60,397 nucleotides of DNA from Purshia tridentata (GCA_003254885.1 QANT01004994.1:1-60397); one strand, 5' to 3'. Shown: positions 28,812 to 40,718, counted from the stretch's first letter. Translations and numbers: made by a program. Notes: generated from the letters alone by a model not told the origin.

Positions 28812-29239
28812 TATTGAACTACTTTTGAATAAAGAAGATATCTTCGCATTTCTTTACATAAGGAGAATGAAGCATGCATGTATGGTTATACATCACGAGT
28901 CTCTCTATAACGATCATGGAGAGAAAAGTTAGGATATCGGTGGATGACAAATAAAAGAAATATATATCTATGTGAAAAAGCAGATGAGTTTATTAAAAAA
29001 ATTAATTAATTAATTTTTCAACATACAACAAAAAATACCGAAAATTCCTTCACTCGCCTATACGAGTGGTGTTATTCTCACTCACCTGTCTTCTTTCATC
29101 ATCTCTCTTTTTAAAAATATTTAATTATAATTTTCTCTTTTCTAAATTTATTAGAAAGGGCATCCTAATAAAAAGAAAAAAAACAAAAAAAACTAGGACT
29201 GCCATGGCTGTCTGGTAGAACACAAATAGAACACGAGTG
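28812..29239. other. AT-rich spacer between two DNA elements
   Basis: No gene or clear repeat structure was seen. Confidence 0.6.
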
Positions 29240-29247
29240 CTAATTAA

Positions 29248-30941
29248 TACGGGTGGGCATAAAGCTGCGGATCGGAAAAACCAAACCAAGCCGGAGTTCA
29301 AAACTCGGAAAAAAACTACGTTGACCAAAAAAAGTCAACACCGGAAACCAAACCAAACCGGCGTGGGCTGGTTTTGTAACCGGTTCTACCCTCCTTTGCA
29401 CTAAACCAAACCAAGCCTGCCCAGATATTTAATTATTAAATTTTAAATTGTTTCAATATATTAATTTTATGTATATTTATTAATTTATATATGTTTTAAT
29501 CTATATTGCAGAGTTATAAAAAAAAAAACCAAAACATCCTATTATAATTTATAATTTTTATATATGTTTATAACTTTATATATATTTTTTATATGCTACG
29601 ATTTATAGTTTAAAATTTATGATTAATCTATTTTATTCATTTGAATATTTGAAAGTATATAGTTTATATTATATCAAGTTATCAAACAATAAAGATATAA
29701 CATATATTAGTATAGGAATTATATAACATTATAACATATATAAGTATTATGTATAATTACATAAGTATATACCCTATACCCTATACCCTATAACTAATTA
29801 ACTAATTAATATAAGTATAAGGTATAATGGTATATGGGTTTAAGTCTATAAAACTATATTATATATAAGTATAGAAATTATACAGCATATAATATATATT
29901 AGTATTATATACCCTAAACTCTACAATATATGTATGATATAGATTAAGGTATATAAGTATAAGTATTAAGTAATAAGTATATGCCTATTATGTTTCTTAT
30001 TTTAAATTGGGGTTTGGCCAAACCTCAAAGTGAGACCTCAAACCCCAAAATGAAACCCAAACCCCAAACTCCAATCTGATAAGTTGTGAAACCCTAAACC
30101 CCAAAATGAAACCCCAAACTCCAATCTAATAAGTTGTGTTGTGAAACCCCAAAAACCAAAATGAAACCCCAAACCCCAAATGAAACTTCTTCAGACTTCA
30201 CTCACGTGAGAGACACTCTCACTCACCCTTCTTCACTCTCGAACCAAACCCAAAGGGCCAAACCCTCATTGCGCCTCCTAGCCACACCCACCTCTGCTCG
30301 ATCTCAGCCTGCCCTCTCCCACACCCACGAATTGCCATGAACAGTAATTCGATCTCTCATTCTCAATCGATGCTCGCGATCTCAGCCTCCCCTTTCCAGC
30401 CCTACGATCTCAGCCTCCACTCTCCAGCCCTTTCACTTTTGCCCTGCGAGTCACCACCAAACTCTCCCTCTCTTCCTCTTCTCCCCCCCGGGAAACCATC
30501 TTTCTCATATCTTGTCTCTCAACTTCACTCTCTCTCCCAAATCTGATTTGCTCCATCACTCTCGATTAGCCAATCTCACCCAAAACAGAAACACCCACAC
30601 CCACACCTCTCACTCAATCTGGCCTCTCTCGCATCAGAACAAGAACCTGTCATGTTTCTTGATTTGGGTTTTGTTTTCATTTGCTGGGTTTTGTTATTTG
30701 CTTGAGTTTGTGTTGCTCCCCTTCTCTTTCTCTCCTTCTCTCCCTCTAGTCTCGCCTCTCTGTTTAAAACTCAGCACCGAAAAAGAACACCGGACCACGC
30801 CGGTGCCCCTACAGGTGTGGTTTGGTCTTCTTCTTTTTTCATTTTCTCGGTGTTTAGTGCCGGACCACGCCGGTTGGGATATCCAGTGCGGCGCACGGTG
30901 TCAAGGGTGCGCCGGGCCTAACCACGCCGTGCCCACCTCTA
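29248..30941. mobile_element. hAT-like non-autonomous transposon, 1694 bp, 8-bp TSD
   Basis: A perfect 8-bp target duplication, CTAATTAA, lies at 29240-29247 and 30942-30949. The termini are TACGGGTGGGCA and, reversed, TAGAGGTGGGCA, matching the hAT style. Subterminal sequence contains repeated CCGGACCACGCCGGT-type motifs on the right and CCGGTTT/AACCGG motifs on the left. The left half is extremely AT-rich. The right half (about 30000-30800) is C-rich with AACCCCAAAATGAAACCCC repeats. No transposase domain was found in any open frame, so it would need enzyme from elsewhere. Confidence 0.88.
30005..30182. repeat. degenerate CCCCAAAATGAAA tandem repeats inside the hAT element
   Basis: AAACCCCAAAATGAAACCCC-type units recur about six times with AATCTGATAAGTTGTG spacers twice. 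It resembles telomere repeats only superficially. Confidence 0.75.
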
Positions 30942-30949
30942 CTAATTAA

Positions 30950-33406
30950 GAGCATGGAACATGGATCCACCACTTTGAAAATTTTTTTAAATAAAATTGT
31001 AAGAATCTAATTAAGCCAAATGAACTTCAAACCACTACACCCATTGTCTACCAACTTCAATAGAATATTATATTTACATTGATTTAGGATGATTTAGAAG
31101 TTCAATTGAAATCGAGTAGTACTTGTCTCATCCAATTTGATTGGACAATTATTTTGACGAGAATATCTTTTCTATTCTTCATAAAAGGTAAATTATAAAT
31201 GATAAGGGAAAGGAAATGAGAAGGTAAAGGTCCTAAAGGAGGAGGAGAAAGTATTAGGGGCAATATGGAAATAATGGGGGTTATGATGAATAGATTTGTT
31301 GTTTACAAAAATATATAAGAGTGTAAAAATAAGATGGGTGGGCAAATAATAATGGGGTGGCAATAGTGCCATTCAATATTAATCAACTATAAACTTTTTG
31401 AACATTATAAAGAAACATGTCACTAAACCAAAATATAATGTTTAGTGTCGTCCATCCCTATTTCACAAACTCATATACCTTTTTATCTTTTCAATTTATG
31501 CATGAAATAAATTTTTTTTATTTTAAATAAAAAAGACATAAATTTAAGAGATGTAGCCAAGTACTTTCCTAAACCAAATAGTTAGTTTGTATCCTGTGAT
31601 TAACTTATGAACTAAATGATCACAACCAAAGAAAGCAAGGTAGCACTCACGCGCTTTGGAGGGATGCGGTCTTTCGCTGTGCAACTGCAACGTGAAAGCT
31701 AAGATACTGGAATGCGTGCCCATCTGGGAAAAGGAGGAGAAAGATATCATTATATCTTGGAGAAATAGTGCGAACAGGATAAGGGTGAGGACTACTAGGG
31801 GTGGCCTAACCTAACCAATTGATAATAATAATAAATAAATAAATAAGTAAACCAAAACAGAAAGCTTGTGAGAAGAAAGAAACCCATTTTCTTTCTTTTT
31901 TTCAATTACATAAAAGGAAAAGGTTTGAATCAAGTGTGTATATAAAGAACTTTTGGCCTTAACAACCTAAGACAACCTCAATTTACAAGAAGAAACTCAT
32001 TTGCTAGAGTTTAGTGCATGCTATCACGGTCTTTATTCATGAGAAAAAACTCACTTGCTAAAGTTTTTTGGTTGAGTTGGAGACAGAGAATTGAATCTGG
32101 GTGCACTATGGATAATTCTACAATCCTTTTAATTGAATTACCTAACAACTACTAGAGTTTAATGTATGCTTTCATGGTCTCTTTTAGTATAAATTTACAA
32201 CTTCAATCCCTTTGTTTCAAGCCAGAAAATACTTTGGGTACATCCCTCTATCGATCATAGTAACCATAATACCAATTCACAACCATGTAATTATTTTTGT
32301 GGTTTTCATTTGTTTAGATTTGATAAATCTCATGTTTTCCTTGACCTTGAGTGCTATTACATTGTTTTTACCATTTTATGGTATGATTTGTCGACATGTA
32401 TATACCACTGATACGCTCGTAGCTCTATAGAGAATATGGCATATTGGAATTTGTTAGTTGAAAAACGAATAGAATTTGTAATTGTTTATTTAATACTACA
32501 CATTTATTCTCGCAATGTTTTATGGAGTTATGGTTTTTAATTTTCAGCTTTAATAGGAAGAGGTTACTTGGGGTTTGGGTTGCCTATAAAATTGGTCACC
32601 CTACTTCACAATTGATAATACTACTATAATTTCTTTCTCTACCTCTCTTATATCTTTCAGCTTTGTCATTTTCATCTTGGAGACTAAAATATTGTTTCCC
32701 TCCAAAAATATTTATTGGATTCCAGTGATTGACTGCCTAGGCATGAAGTTAAAGTGTACCTGAAAGTTTGAATTCTAAAACTAGCTTCATTCTCTAGGAG
32801 GATTTTCAGAATTCTTGTGCACCAGATAATGATATTGCAGCAGTATCCATCATCACATCTTTCTATACATACCTTAACCCTCTGTTATTCATTAGTATCC
32901 ATAATATACGCAATATACCTAGCATATATGACATGATCATAGTCAACTAAGAGTAATCAGAAAAAAGAATTGCAAACTGCATATGTAATGATCCATTGAT
33001 GGATAAGATTATATGTAACAGATAATACATGTTACTGCAATTTTGATCTAAACAAAATTGTAATGAGACAACACAGTATGAAAACAAAGAGAAGGGAAGG
33101 AGAGAAAACAATATGAGATGCCACAAAAGAAATGTTGGAACCCTATTAAGGATTTTTGTAGCCAAAAACAGGAGAGAATTGTTTACTTCAATTTATCTGG
33201 GATATGCACAAGTGCATGTCTCAATAGAAACAGAGTTAAATAAAAACAATTAAAAAGACCTCTTACAACTCAAATCAAGCAAAATCATAAACTTGCATGT
33301 TTTTGCTCTAAAGTAATAATCCGCATCCAAAACACTGCGTAGAACCATTTCTTTAAAAGGTACAAGGAAAGCAATGTATACAACTTTACATGTTATATGC
33401 AAATCT
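30950..33406. other. intergenic region, no supported gene
   Basis: This is AT-rich non-coding DNA. CTAGAGTTTAGTGCATGCT near 32005 recurs imperfectly near 32150. The right end is the 3' side of the PPR gene. Confidence 0.6.
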
Positions 33407-35026
33407 TCAGTTCTCATTCTCTACTCCAGAGTAGATGATTTTTGACAAGTCAAAACTGCGAGGCATAAGGCGTCTAGCTTCCATCTCAATGCATAATGAT
33501 TTTACCAATTCTTCTTTCCCGCATCGGCAAAGTCCTTGACATAAATCAGATAAGATGCCTGAATCAAGAACAATAGATCTCTCAAACGTTTCTTTCAAGA
33601 CTTGGACTGCCCCATCAAAATCCCTATTAGTGCAGAAGGCAGATATCAACATCCTTAAAGTATGCACATCAGGATGATAACCACTCCTTATCATGATTTG
33701 ATACAACTGAAAGGCACGATCAGAGTTCTTTCTAACACACTGCCCGCCAATAAGGGCAGAAAATGTTGAGGCATTTGGGACTAACTTCTTTTTATCAAGT
33801 TCTTTAACCAGATATGCAGCTTTTCTTGTCTTACCCTCCTTGCACAGTCCCAAAATCAAGGCATTATAAGTCAGGATATTAGCATTAACTTGATTCTTTG
33901 ACATCTCCTCAATAAGCCTATTGCCCATCTCACTATTACCCACTTGGCTATACCCATTTATAATAGTATTGTAGGTTACTGTATTAGGAGCCACATTGGC
34001 AGCTTTCATCTCACTAAAAATTTTACTTGCTTCTTGTACTTTTCCTTCCTTACAAAACCCGTCAATAAGTGTGTTAAAAGTTACCACATTTGGCTGCAAT
34101 CCATTCTTCGCCATCAAGATTTTGAACTTCAAGGCCAAGCTCAGAAGACCCTTATCACAATGTCCTGCAATCAGTGTATTATACGACACAACAGTAGGAA
34201 TAAAACCAATGCTCTCCATCTTCGCAAGGATCTCAATAGCCTTCTCTAATTTTCCTAATTTACAATAAGCAGACATAACCATATTAAGTGTATAAACGTT
34301 AGGTGAAATCCGACAACGCTGCATTTCTCTATAGAATGCCAAAGCAACATCAGATCTCTCTAAATCAAGCAATGAGCTCACATACGCATTGCAAGACTCA
34401 ACTGTTGGGAAAAATCCATAATCCTTCATTTGACAAAAGGTGTTTGTGGCATTCCTAAATTTCTTCATATGTGCAAAAGTCTTGAAAAGTGAATCAAAAA
34501 CACGAGGAGACGAATCACATAAGCGATACGAATACAGTATTGCTTCAAACAACTTGGAAGGCAAATCTATTGAGCCCGACACAAGAATCTTTCTCAAAAT
34601 TGATTCTGCGGATTTGAATTTCCGGTATTTTGTGAGAATGTGGAGAATCATGGAATGTGTTTCAAGGGTATGTGAAGTGGGTTTTTGAGTTCCAACCCAG
34701 TTGAAAAACTCAAGGGAGAGAACATGGTCCTTCTGAATCTTCAGAAATATATGTTTCACTCTGAAAGCAGTTAGACCACTGGACAAGGAATTAAGCTTAG
34801 CCCAGTCAGAGTGTATTAGGTGGCTGTTTGCAACATTAACAAAATCAAGGTCTTGCCCTTTGGGTTCAGGAATTGTTCTGTGGGGTATGGGAAGTGGGTT
34901 CCAATTCCTTTTTTCCAATTTCCCAACAGTTGTGGGGTTTACAAAGGTGGGATCTTTTGCAATTGAATGGAACAAAACAGAAAACTGACGAATTGGGAAT
35001 TTATTCATGCTTTTATACAGCACCAA
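33407..35026 (-). CDS. P-class pentatricopeptide repeat protein, 539 aa, probably mitochondrial
   Basis: This single-exon gene is typical of plant PPR genes. PPR proteins bind organelle RNA base by base and support processing, stability or translation. The N-terminal 60 or so residues are basic and hydroxylated (MNKFPIRQFSVLFHS), fitting an organelle transit peptide. About nine to ten 35-residue repeats cover residues about 150-520, shown by recurring signatures such as PNVYTLNMVMSAYCKLGKLE, VVSYNTLIAGHCDKG, VVTFNTLIDGFCKEGKV, TVTYNTIINGYSQVGN and ILTYNALILGLCKEGK. No E or DYW domain follows, so it is P-class. It may correspond to Arabidopsis At4g26680, an impression from overall similarity. 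The start at 35026 is the first ATG, and a second ATG six codons later is also possible. No frame damage is seen. Confidence 0.94.
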   Translation of the reverse strand: MVLYKSMNKFPIRQFSVLFHSIAKDPTFVNPTTVGKLEKRNWNPLPIPHRTIPEPKGQDLDFVNVANSHLIHSDWAKLNSLSSGLTAFRVKHIFLKIQKDHVLSLEFFNWVGTQKPTSHTLETHSMILHILTKYRKFKSAESILRKILVSGSIDLPSKLFEAILYSYRLCDSSPRVFDSLFKTFAHMKKFRNATNTFCQMKDYGFFPTVESCNAYVSSLLDLERSDVALAFYREMQRCRISPNVYTLNMVMSAYCKLGKLEKAIEILAKMESIGFIPTVVSYNTLIAGHCDKGLLSLALKFKILMAKNGLQPNVVTFNTLIDGFCKEGKVQEASKIFSEMKAANVAPNTVTYNTIINGYSQVGNSEMGNRLIEEMSKNQVNANILTYNALILGLCKEGKTRKAAYLVKELDKKKLVPNASTFSALIGGQCVRKNSDRAFQLYQIMIRSGYHPDVHTLRMLISAFCTNRDFDGAVQVLKETFERSIVLDSGILSDLCQGLCRCGKEELVKSLCIEMEARRLMPRSFDLSKIIYSGVENEN

Positions 35027-35882
35027 ACAGAATGGGGTTTTCTGTTTAGGTTTGTTCGTTGATCAATTTGACAGTTGCTAACAACTTTTGACCTACTGAT
35101 TCAGAAAATTGAAATGAAGTGCAGCTGGGTCTTGATTAAATCCATTGAACAAAAAACATGGAACTTGAAACAAAGAAATGGAGACCCACTAACCTTGATG
35201 AAGGCAGAGGATGAAGAAAATGGTGCAGAATAAAGCTCTGACTCTGACTGTGCTTCACTGAGGCATCGTAGCAAATGAGAGGAAGTGGGGTTGGGGACCT
35301 GGGGTCTTGTTCCTGGCTCTTTTCTTTTTCTTTTTTTGTTTCTAATTTTTTGTGTGTCTTTTACAGTCTTTTAAAATTGGGTTAAATATTTCATTTTACA
35401 AATTAAATGAAAAGAGAGTGTGTAATGAGTAAGGGCACAGCAGCAACTCAGCAAGCAACCAAGCTTCAGTGCTTCACAGACTTCCAAATTCCAATCTTCC
35501 TTCACAGAAATATCCCCAATTATGAAGATTAATAAACCCAACCCCATCACCCCAAAATTAGCCCCAATTGATTGATTTATAACCCGAAACCCTAACCCCA
35601 ATCAATTATCAAATAAAAACTCTTACCTTCAATTCTGGAACTTCTGGAGTTCTGGACCTCTGGTTGTTGAATGTGGACGTGTGGTGGCGAGACTGACTGA
35701 CTGAGAGAGGCTGCGAGAGTGAGAATCTGAGAGAAGAGAGAGTGAGTCAATGACACAATGTGAGATTCGAGACTGAGAGACTGAGAGACTGAGACTGCGA
35801 GAGAGAAAGAGAGAGAGAGAGAGAGAAAAAAAAAAAAACGTACCTCATATCAGATCGAGGACTGGTGAGTGGTGACTAAGAC
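35027..35882. other. PPR upstream region with GA-rich tract
   Basis: This is the probable promoter and leader of the minus-strand PPR gene. A GA-rich microsatellite covers about 35700-35830. Minus-strand GTAAGAG near 35625 could be a leader intron donor, but no transcript evidence exists. Confidence 0.4.
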
Positions 35883-36229
35883 TGTTGAGATCACTCGCCA
35901 CTGCTACATACCTCTTAAGGACCAGTTCCCTGACTTCCAGGCCTGAGGACATGTCGTCTTTCAAGGGGGAGGAGTTGTTGAGATCACTAGCCACTGCTAC
36001 ATACCTCTTATTTACTATTGCTTGATTAATATAGCTATTTTCCCTTCTTAGCTAATATGACGTGTCCCTTGTACCTGTGAGTACACGTACTGGGTTCATT
36101 GTCTTTGTTATTTCCTTTTCCTTGTATAAGTAGTCCCTGAAGGTGTTTCTTTTGGGGATAAGAGATAAAACAATTACTTTTCTATTTGCGATTTCCCCTT
36201 TATTCTCTCTACAGCACCTCTGCTACCTA
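35883..36229 (+). mobile_element. LTR retrotransposon remnant with large internal deletion
   Basis: A 35-bp piece of an LTR (35883-35917, TGTTGAGATCACTCGCCACT) is followed by only 58 bp of internal sequence ending in a purine tract, TTTCAAGGGGGAGGAGT. The 3' LTR then starts with the same TGTTGAGATCAC at 35976. The 3' LTR runs to about 36229 (CTACCTACCACA) and contains a TATA-like CTTGTATAAGTAG. Coding sequence is gone. The end is approximate and no target duplication was recognised. Confidence 0.7.
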
Positions 36230-36510
36230 CCACATTGGTTAGGAGGCTATGTTGTCTGCTTAAATATTGCTGGTTGGTTAGGGCGTTTTTACTTTTTAGA
36301 GTCTTAGATGGTGGTTGTGGGGTGTAAACTACGTTGGAGATGATGGTGGTTTCAGGGCTAAAATGGGGGCGCGAGGCCGGGGGGGGGAGGAGAGATAGAG
36401 AGGGCTCTGGAATATTGTCTGTATAGGGACCCAGTGTTATTATGCACCCTAAATCTAACGGTCCACATTAATTCACCTATTAAAAAAATATAAAAATAAT
36501 AATGTTTTAT

Positions 36511-36761
36511 TAAATCGGTTCGGCTTCTATAAACTGACGATTTGGGATACCAAAATGCTTTCCAAAACTGGGGTTGATAGGTTTGGCTATAATTCCGAAA
36601 CCAAGAATTAAAAAAAAAACTGAACCAATCACTTTGATATTAAATCGGTTCGGCTTCTATAAACTGACGATTTGGGATACCAAAATGCTTTCCAAAACTG
36701 GGGTTGATAGGTTTGGCTATAATTCCGAAACCAAGAATTAGAAAAAAAACTGAACCAATCA
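36511..36761. repeat. 129-bp direct tandem duplication
   Basis: TTAAATCGGTTCGGCTTCTA starts at 36511 and again at 36640. The copies are almost identical over about 120 bp, with one A/G difference in the A run, and then diverge. The near identity points to a recent event. The sequence is non-coding. Confidence 0.95.
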
Positions 36762-37107
36762 GATTGGTTCCGTCGGTTTTTTTTTTTTTCAGTAAAAAAT
36801 TATAGGTTTATCCACTTGGCAGTTTGATTATTTTGCAATTGTTTATTTTTTTTATAGAATAAAGATATTTGAATTATCTTAACTCAACATTTTATAGATT
36901 ATCTCTTCAATAGAGATGGGTTGAGATAGTCCTAATAACATTACCCATTTTATGTGCATGTGTAGAGAATTAATGTAGGAAGAAAAAGGGTTAGCCCAAG
37001 GTTATAGCTTAAGAACATAGGATCAAACTAGATTTAGGGTTTGATTCTCATAAATCTTTTACTAACTCCTCTTCTCAATTGGTCATATTCGTATTCTATT
37101 TTATTTA

Positions 37108-37511
37108 GCCTTATTAGTAGATTTGCCCTGGAAATATATTATTTTTTTTACTTTGCCCCCTGAAAATTAAATCGTCCCACTTTGCCCCCGAAACTTTACA
37201 CTTTCATCTACACCCTCAATTCCATCTATTATTTGGAATTCTAGAGCTTTATTTTGAGTGATTTTTATTTGGTTGTAAAGCGAAAATGCATAGCTTCAAA
37301 ATTAGTATAAGATTGTTGATTTTGGTAGAGGTTTGATGAGTCAAAAGTAGGGCTAAAATTGAGATTAAAACTAAAAAAATAAATGAATTTGACAAAACTT
37401 GGCTTTTATGATTCATTTGTAAAGTTCAGGGGACAAAGTTGAAGAATTTTACTTTCAGGAGGCAAAATGAAAAAAATAGTATGTTTCAGGAGGCAAATAC
37501 ATGAATAAGCC
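37108..37511. mobile_element. Mutator-like MITE, 404 bp, 9-bp TSD
   Basis: A perfect 9-bp target duplication, TTTTATTTA, lies at 37099-37107 and 37512-37520. The left end is GCCTTATTAGTAGATTTGCC and the reverse complement of the right end is GGCTTATTCATGTATTTGCC. TIR similarity continues for about 90 bp (TTTGCCCCCTGAAA, CCCCGAAACTTTACA). It is non-coding. Confidence 0.92.
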
Positions 37512-37599
37512 TTTTATTTAACCATCCTACTTGATATTATCATCTACATAAGTTTGGTTGTGCCTATTGTTCTTAATTGGGTCTTATGTATTGTAAAAA

Positions 37600-39164
37600 A
37601 TTAATATCCCGTTTAGTGAAATGTGTATTTTTGGATTACAACTTGTAGCATAAAGTTTACAAATGCTTGGATCCACTTACTCAAATGGTGTATATTTATC
37701 GGCATGTGGTGTTTGATGAAAAGTTCTTTCCTTATGCGGCATCACTGTCACCATGCCCATCCTCTCCTCTTATTGAGCTTGACATTCATCTTGTGCCCGC
37801 CTCTTCACCTCAAGTGCCGACTGCCCTACTAGCTCGATCATCCACTTGAGCACCTGTATCCTACATTACCATTAACCCCATCGGCCTCTCTTTCACTAGC
37901 TGCTCCGCTTGTTGCTACACTACATCCACCGCCGCTTGTCTGCAGTTATTCTATGGTGACTCGTCTTCAATACGAGGTCACCAAGCCACTTGTTCAAACT
38001 AATGGCACTGTTCAGTACCCAATTGCTCAAGCTTATCTTACTTTTCTTAATTCTCACTTAGAACCCACTTGTTTTGATCAGGCAGTTAAGATTCTTAATT
38101 GCCGGTTTTCTTTGATGAAGGAGGTCAATGCCTTGCTCATGGTCACTTGTCCCTTCTCCTCTTAATTCAGTGGGTTGCAAGTGGGTTTTCCCTATAAATT
38201 AAGCGCAAATCTGATGGCTCTATTGAGAGGTACAAAGCCCACGTACTTTGTTTGTAAAAAGGCTTCAGCATCAAAGCGGCATCAATTATATATGATGAGA
38301 TATTTAGTCCTTATGAAGCCAACTACTATCCGCATGATTATGTCTTGCTACACCTTGAGGTTGGTCCATTCGTCAGTTGAATGGGAAAAATGTCTTCTTT
38401 CTCGATTTTCTTAAGGAAGAAGTGTAAATTTCTCTAGGGTTTGTGGATCTGCTTCATCCAAATTTTGTGTGCAAGCTTCATAAAACCCTAGATAAAACCT
38501 TCACGCCCCATGCTGGTGCTTTACTAGTTGATTCATTTAAGTCAACTTTGAAGGTTAGAGGGTTGCCTTTAGTACTTAACTCTTACTAGGCCAAACAAAG
38601 CTTATGTTGTTCATACAGTTGCACATTTTATAAACTCCCCACATGACCCTCATATGGTCGTTGTATAGACACTTTTACGTTATCGTAAGGGCACTTTGGA
38701 TTTTGGGTTTATTCTCTATGCCTTTGCTCCCCACACTAAACCTTTTAGGCTACATGCTTATCTTGGTGTTCCAAAAAGCCGTCTACCGTTTTTAGATTAA
38801 GAGCCAAATTTGAGTATTGCGAACTCTCTCATGCATGTGTAGAAATATTTTGGCTAACTTATTTGCTCCATGAACTTGGCCAATCACTTTCACTTCCCAT
38901 TATTCTCTTTAATTTATGACAATCTCAGACTTTTTAGTGCAACTTATATGGATGCTAATCCTGTATTCCAAGCTAAAACACGTCACATTAAACTTGACTA
39001 TCACTTTGTAGAGAACGTGTGGCCTTGGAAATTTATCGAGTTCTTTTTGTTCCTTCTTTGAATCAAAATGTCAACATCCTCACCAAAGAATTACTCAAAC
39101 CCCGTCATCTTCTTCTACATGAAAAACGCATCAGTCGGAGGCCACATAGTTTGTGGGGAGGGGG
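37600..39164 (+). pseudogene. Ty1/copia pol remnant, heavily decayed
   Basis: Broken frames in copia order are visible on the plus strand. First comes KCVFLDYN and RHVVFDEKFFP (region after integrase), then MVTRLQYEVTKPLVQT and EPTCFDQAVK (before reverse transcriptase). FVDLLHPNFVCKLHKTL (reverse transcriptase), RKGTLDFGFILY, and ATYMDANPVFQAKTRHIKLDYHFV (RNase H end) follow. Frameshifts, stops and internal deletions interrupt it throughout. A purine tract, GTGGGGAGGGGG, ends it at the LTR. The 5' LTR and gag are absent. Confidence 0.85.
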
Positions 39165-39700
39165 TGTTAATGAACAATCTTTGTCAAACAAGGAATCCTA
39201 ATAAAGAGTACGTTAATTTGTCCATTTCTTGATCTTGGAGAGGGTTTGTCTAGAGTTCCATCATAAACACTAGGTTTTTTTGGTCTGAATGTCGTTGTTT
39301 TCATTTGGTCATGCCCTTTTCTAAACATACATCGAATTTCGTAGCCTTGAAGCAAGAAGGAAGAAATGTTTTTGGGTATGAAACAAATCGACAAAAAGCC
39401 TATTGTGGTTTTCTCTATTATTTCAATATTGTTCAAGTGGGAAAACTACGAACCAATGGCAAAATAAGGGGTTTCTTGTCTTGGATTTCTTAGCAGTCAA
39501 ACATGGTATGCAACTTGCTATAGATGCAAGCTTTTATCATATTTGTCTTTTTTCATAGAGTCAGACTCTCTTCAAGTGTGCTTAATGGTTAATCATTTTG
39601 TAGATAAGGTTAGATCATTGTTTTATTTACCCAATCTCTTGTGTTTATGTGATATGTTGAGAGAGTTTATTAAGATTTCTTGCTTTATGTTGAAAGAACA
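39165..39700 (+). repeat. copia LTR, first tandem copy
   Basis: It starts TGTTAATGAACAATC directly after the purine tract and ends GAAAGAACA. It is closely similar to the copy at 39713-40249 with scattered substitutions. Confidence 0.85.
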
Positions 39701-39712
39701 TATAGGAGGGGG

Positions 39713-40249
39713 TGTTAATGAGTTGTCAAACAAAGAATCCTAATAAAGAGTACTTTTGTCCATTTTTTGATCTTGTAGAGGGTTTGTCTAGAGTTTCATC
39801 ATAAATGCTAGGTTTTTTTGGTTTGAATGTCGTTGATTTCATTTGGTCATGCCTTTTTCTAAACATACATCCAATTTTGTAGCCTTGAAGCTAGAAGGAA
39901 GAAATGTTTTCGGGTATGAAACAAATAGACAAGAAGCCTATTGTGGTTTTCTCTGTTATTTCAATAGGGTTCAAGTGAGAAAACAACGAACCAATATGGC
40001 AAATTAAGGGGTTTCTTGTCTTGGATTTCTTTGCAGTCAAACATGGTATGCAACTTGCTATAGATGCAAATTATTTTCCTTTTATTGTATTTGTCTCTTT
40101 TCATAGAGTCAAGACTCTCTTCAAGCGTGCTTAACAGTTAATCATTTTGCATATAAGGTTAGATCATTGTTTTATTTACCCAATCTCTCGTGTTTATGTT
40201 ATATGTTGAGAGAGCTTATTAGGATTTCTTGCTTTATGTTGAAGGAACA
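39713..40249 (+). repeat. copia LTR, second tandem copy
   Basis: It starts TGTTAATGAGTTGTC and ends GAAGGAACA. It is separated from the first copy by 12 bp (TATAGGAGGGGG) that resembles the end of the polypurine tract. Confidence 0.85.
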
Positions 40250-40483
40250 TAGTAAGTACTTTTGGTTAGAGTATGACCCTGAATGGCTTATGGATCGTAT
40301 TCAATCTGTATCCTATAGCCAATCTTAAAAAACAAGAATAGCTAATTTAGAATTGTGATGGGATGGATTTGAAATTTGTATTGCGTCGTACTCTGGCTAA
40401 ACCAAGAAAAAACTATTTCAAAATGAGTTGCCTCTAAAAACGAAAAATTAGTTGCATCAGCTCATGCAACTTTGATACAAACT

Positions 40484-40718
40484 TTCATTTGAAGCAAAAG
40501 TTCCTTTATGCTACAGTGAACGAGAATATGCTTCTCTCTTTTATGAGTAAAAGTGGAAGTTATCTTCAAATTCATTTGAAGCAAAAGTTCCTTTATGCTA
40601 CAGTGTACGAGAATATGCTTCTCTCGTGAAGATCATATTCACTCATAAATCTTTCCCAAAAATTAATTATAATTTCCTCACAATCTCTTTTATGAGTAAA
40701 AGTGGAAGTTATCTTCAA
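40484..40718. repeat. mosaic direct repeats A-B-A'-x-B'
   Basis: Block A (TTCATTTGAAGCAAAAGTTC and following, about 55 bp) starts at 40484 and 40571. Block B (TCTTTTATGAGTAAAAGTGG and following, 33 bp) starts at 40537 and 40686. Between A' and B' lies unrelated sequence. The copies are nearly identical. Confidence 0.88.

Noticed and set aside
29768..29793. (CCCTATA)3, considered as an interstitial telomere repeat
   Set aside because: The plant telomere unit is CCCTAAA. Only three imperfect units occur in AT-rich element DNA.
30134..30949. Overlapping Ser/Leu/Pro-rich open frames in the hAT-like element
   Set aside because: Simple composition, no transposase motif, and they overlap each other and the right TIR.
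31980..32200. Possible SINE (GAATTGAATCTGGGT B-box-like motif)
   Set aside because: No A box at the proper distance and no poly(A) or target duplication.
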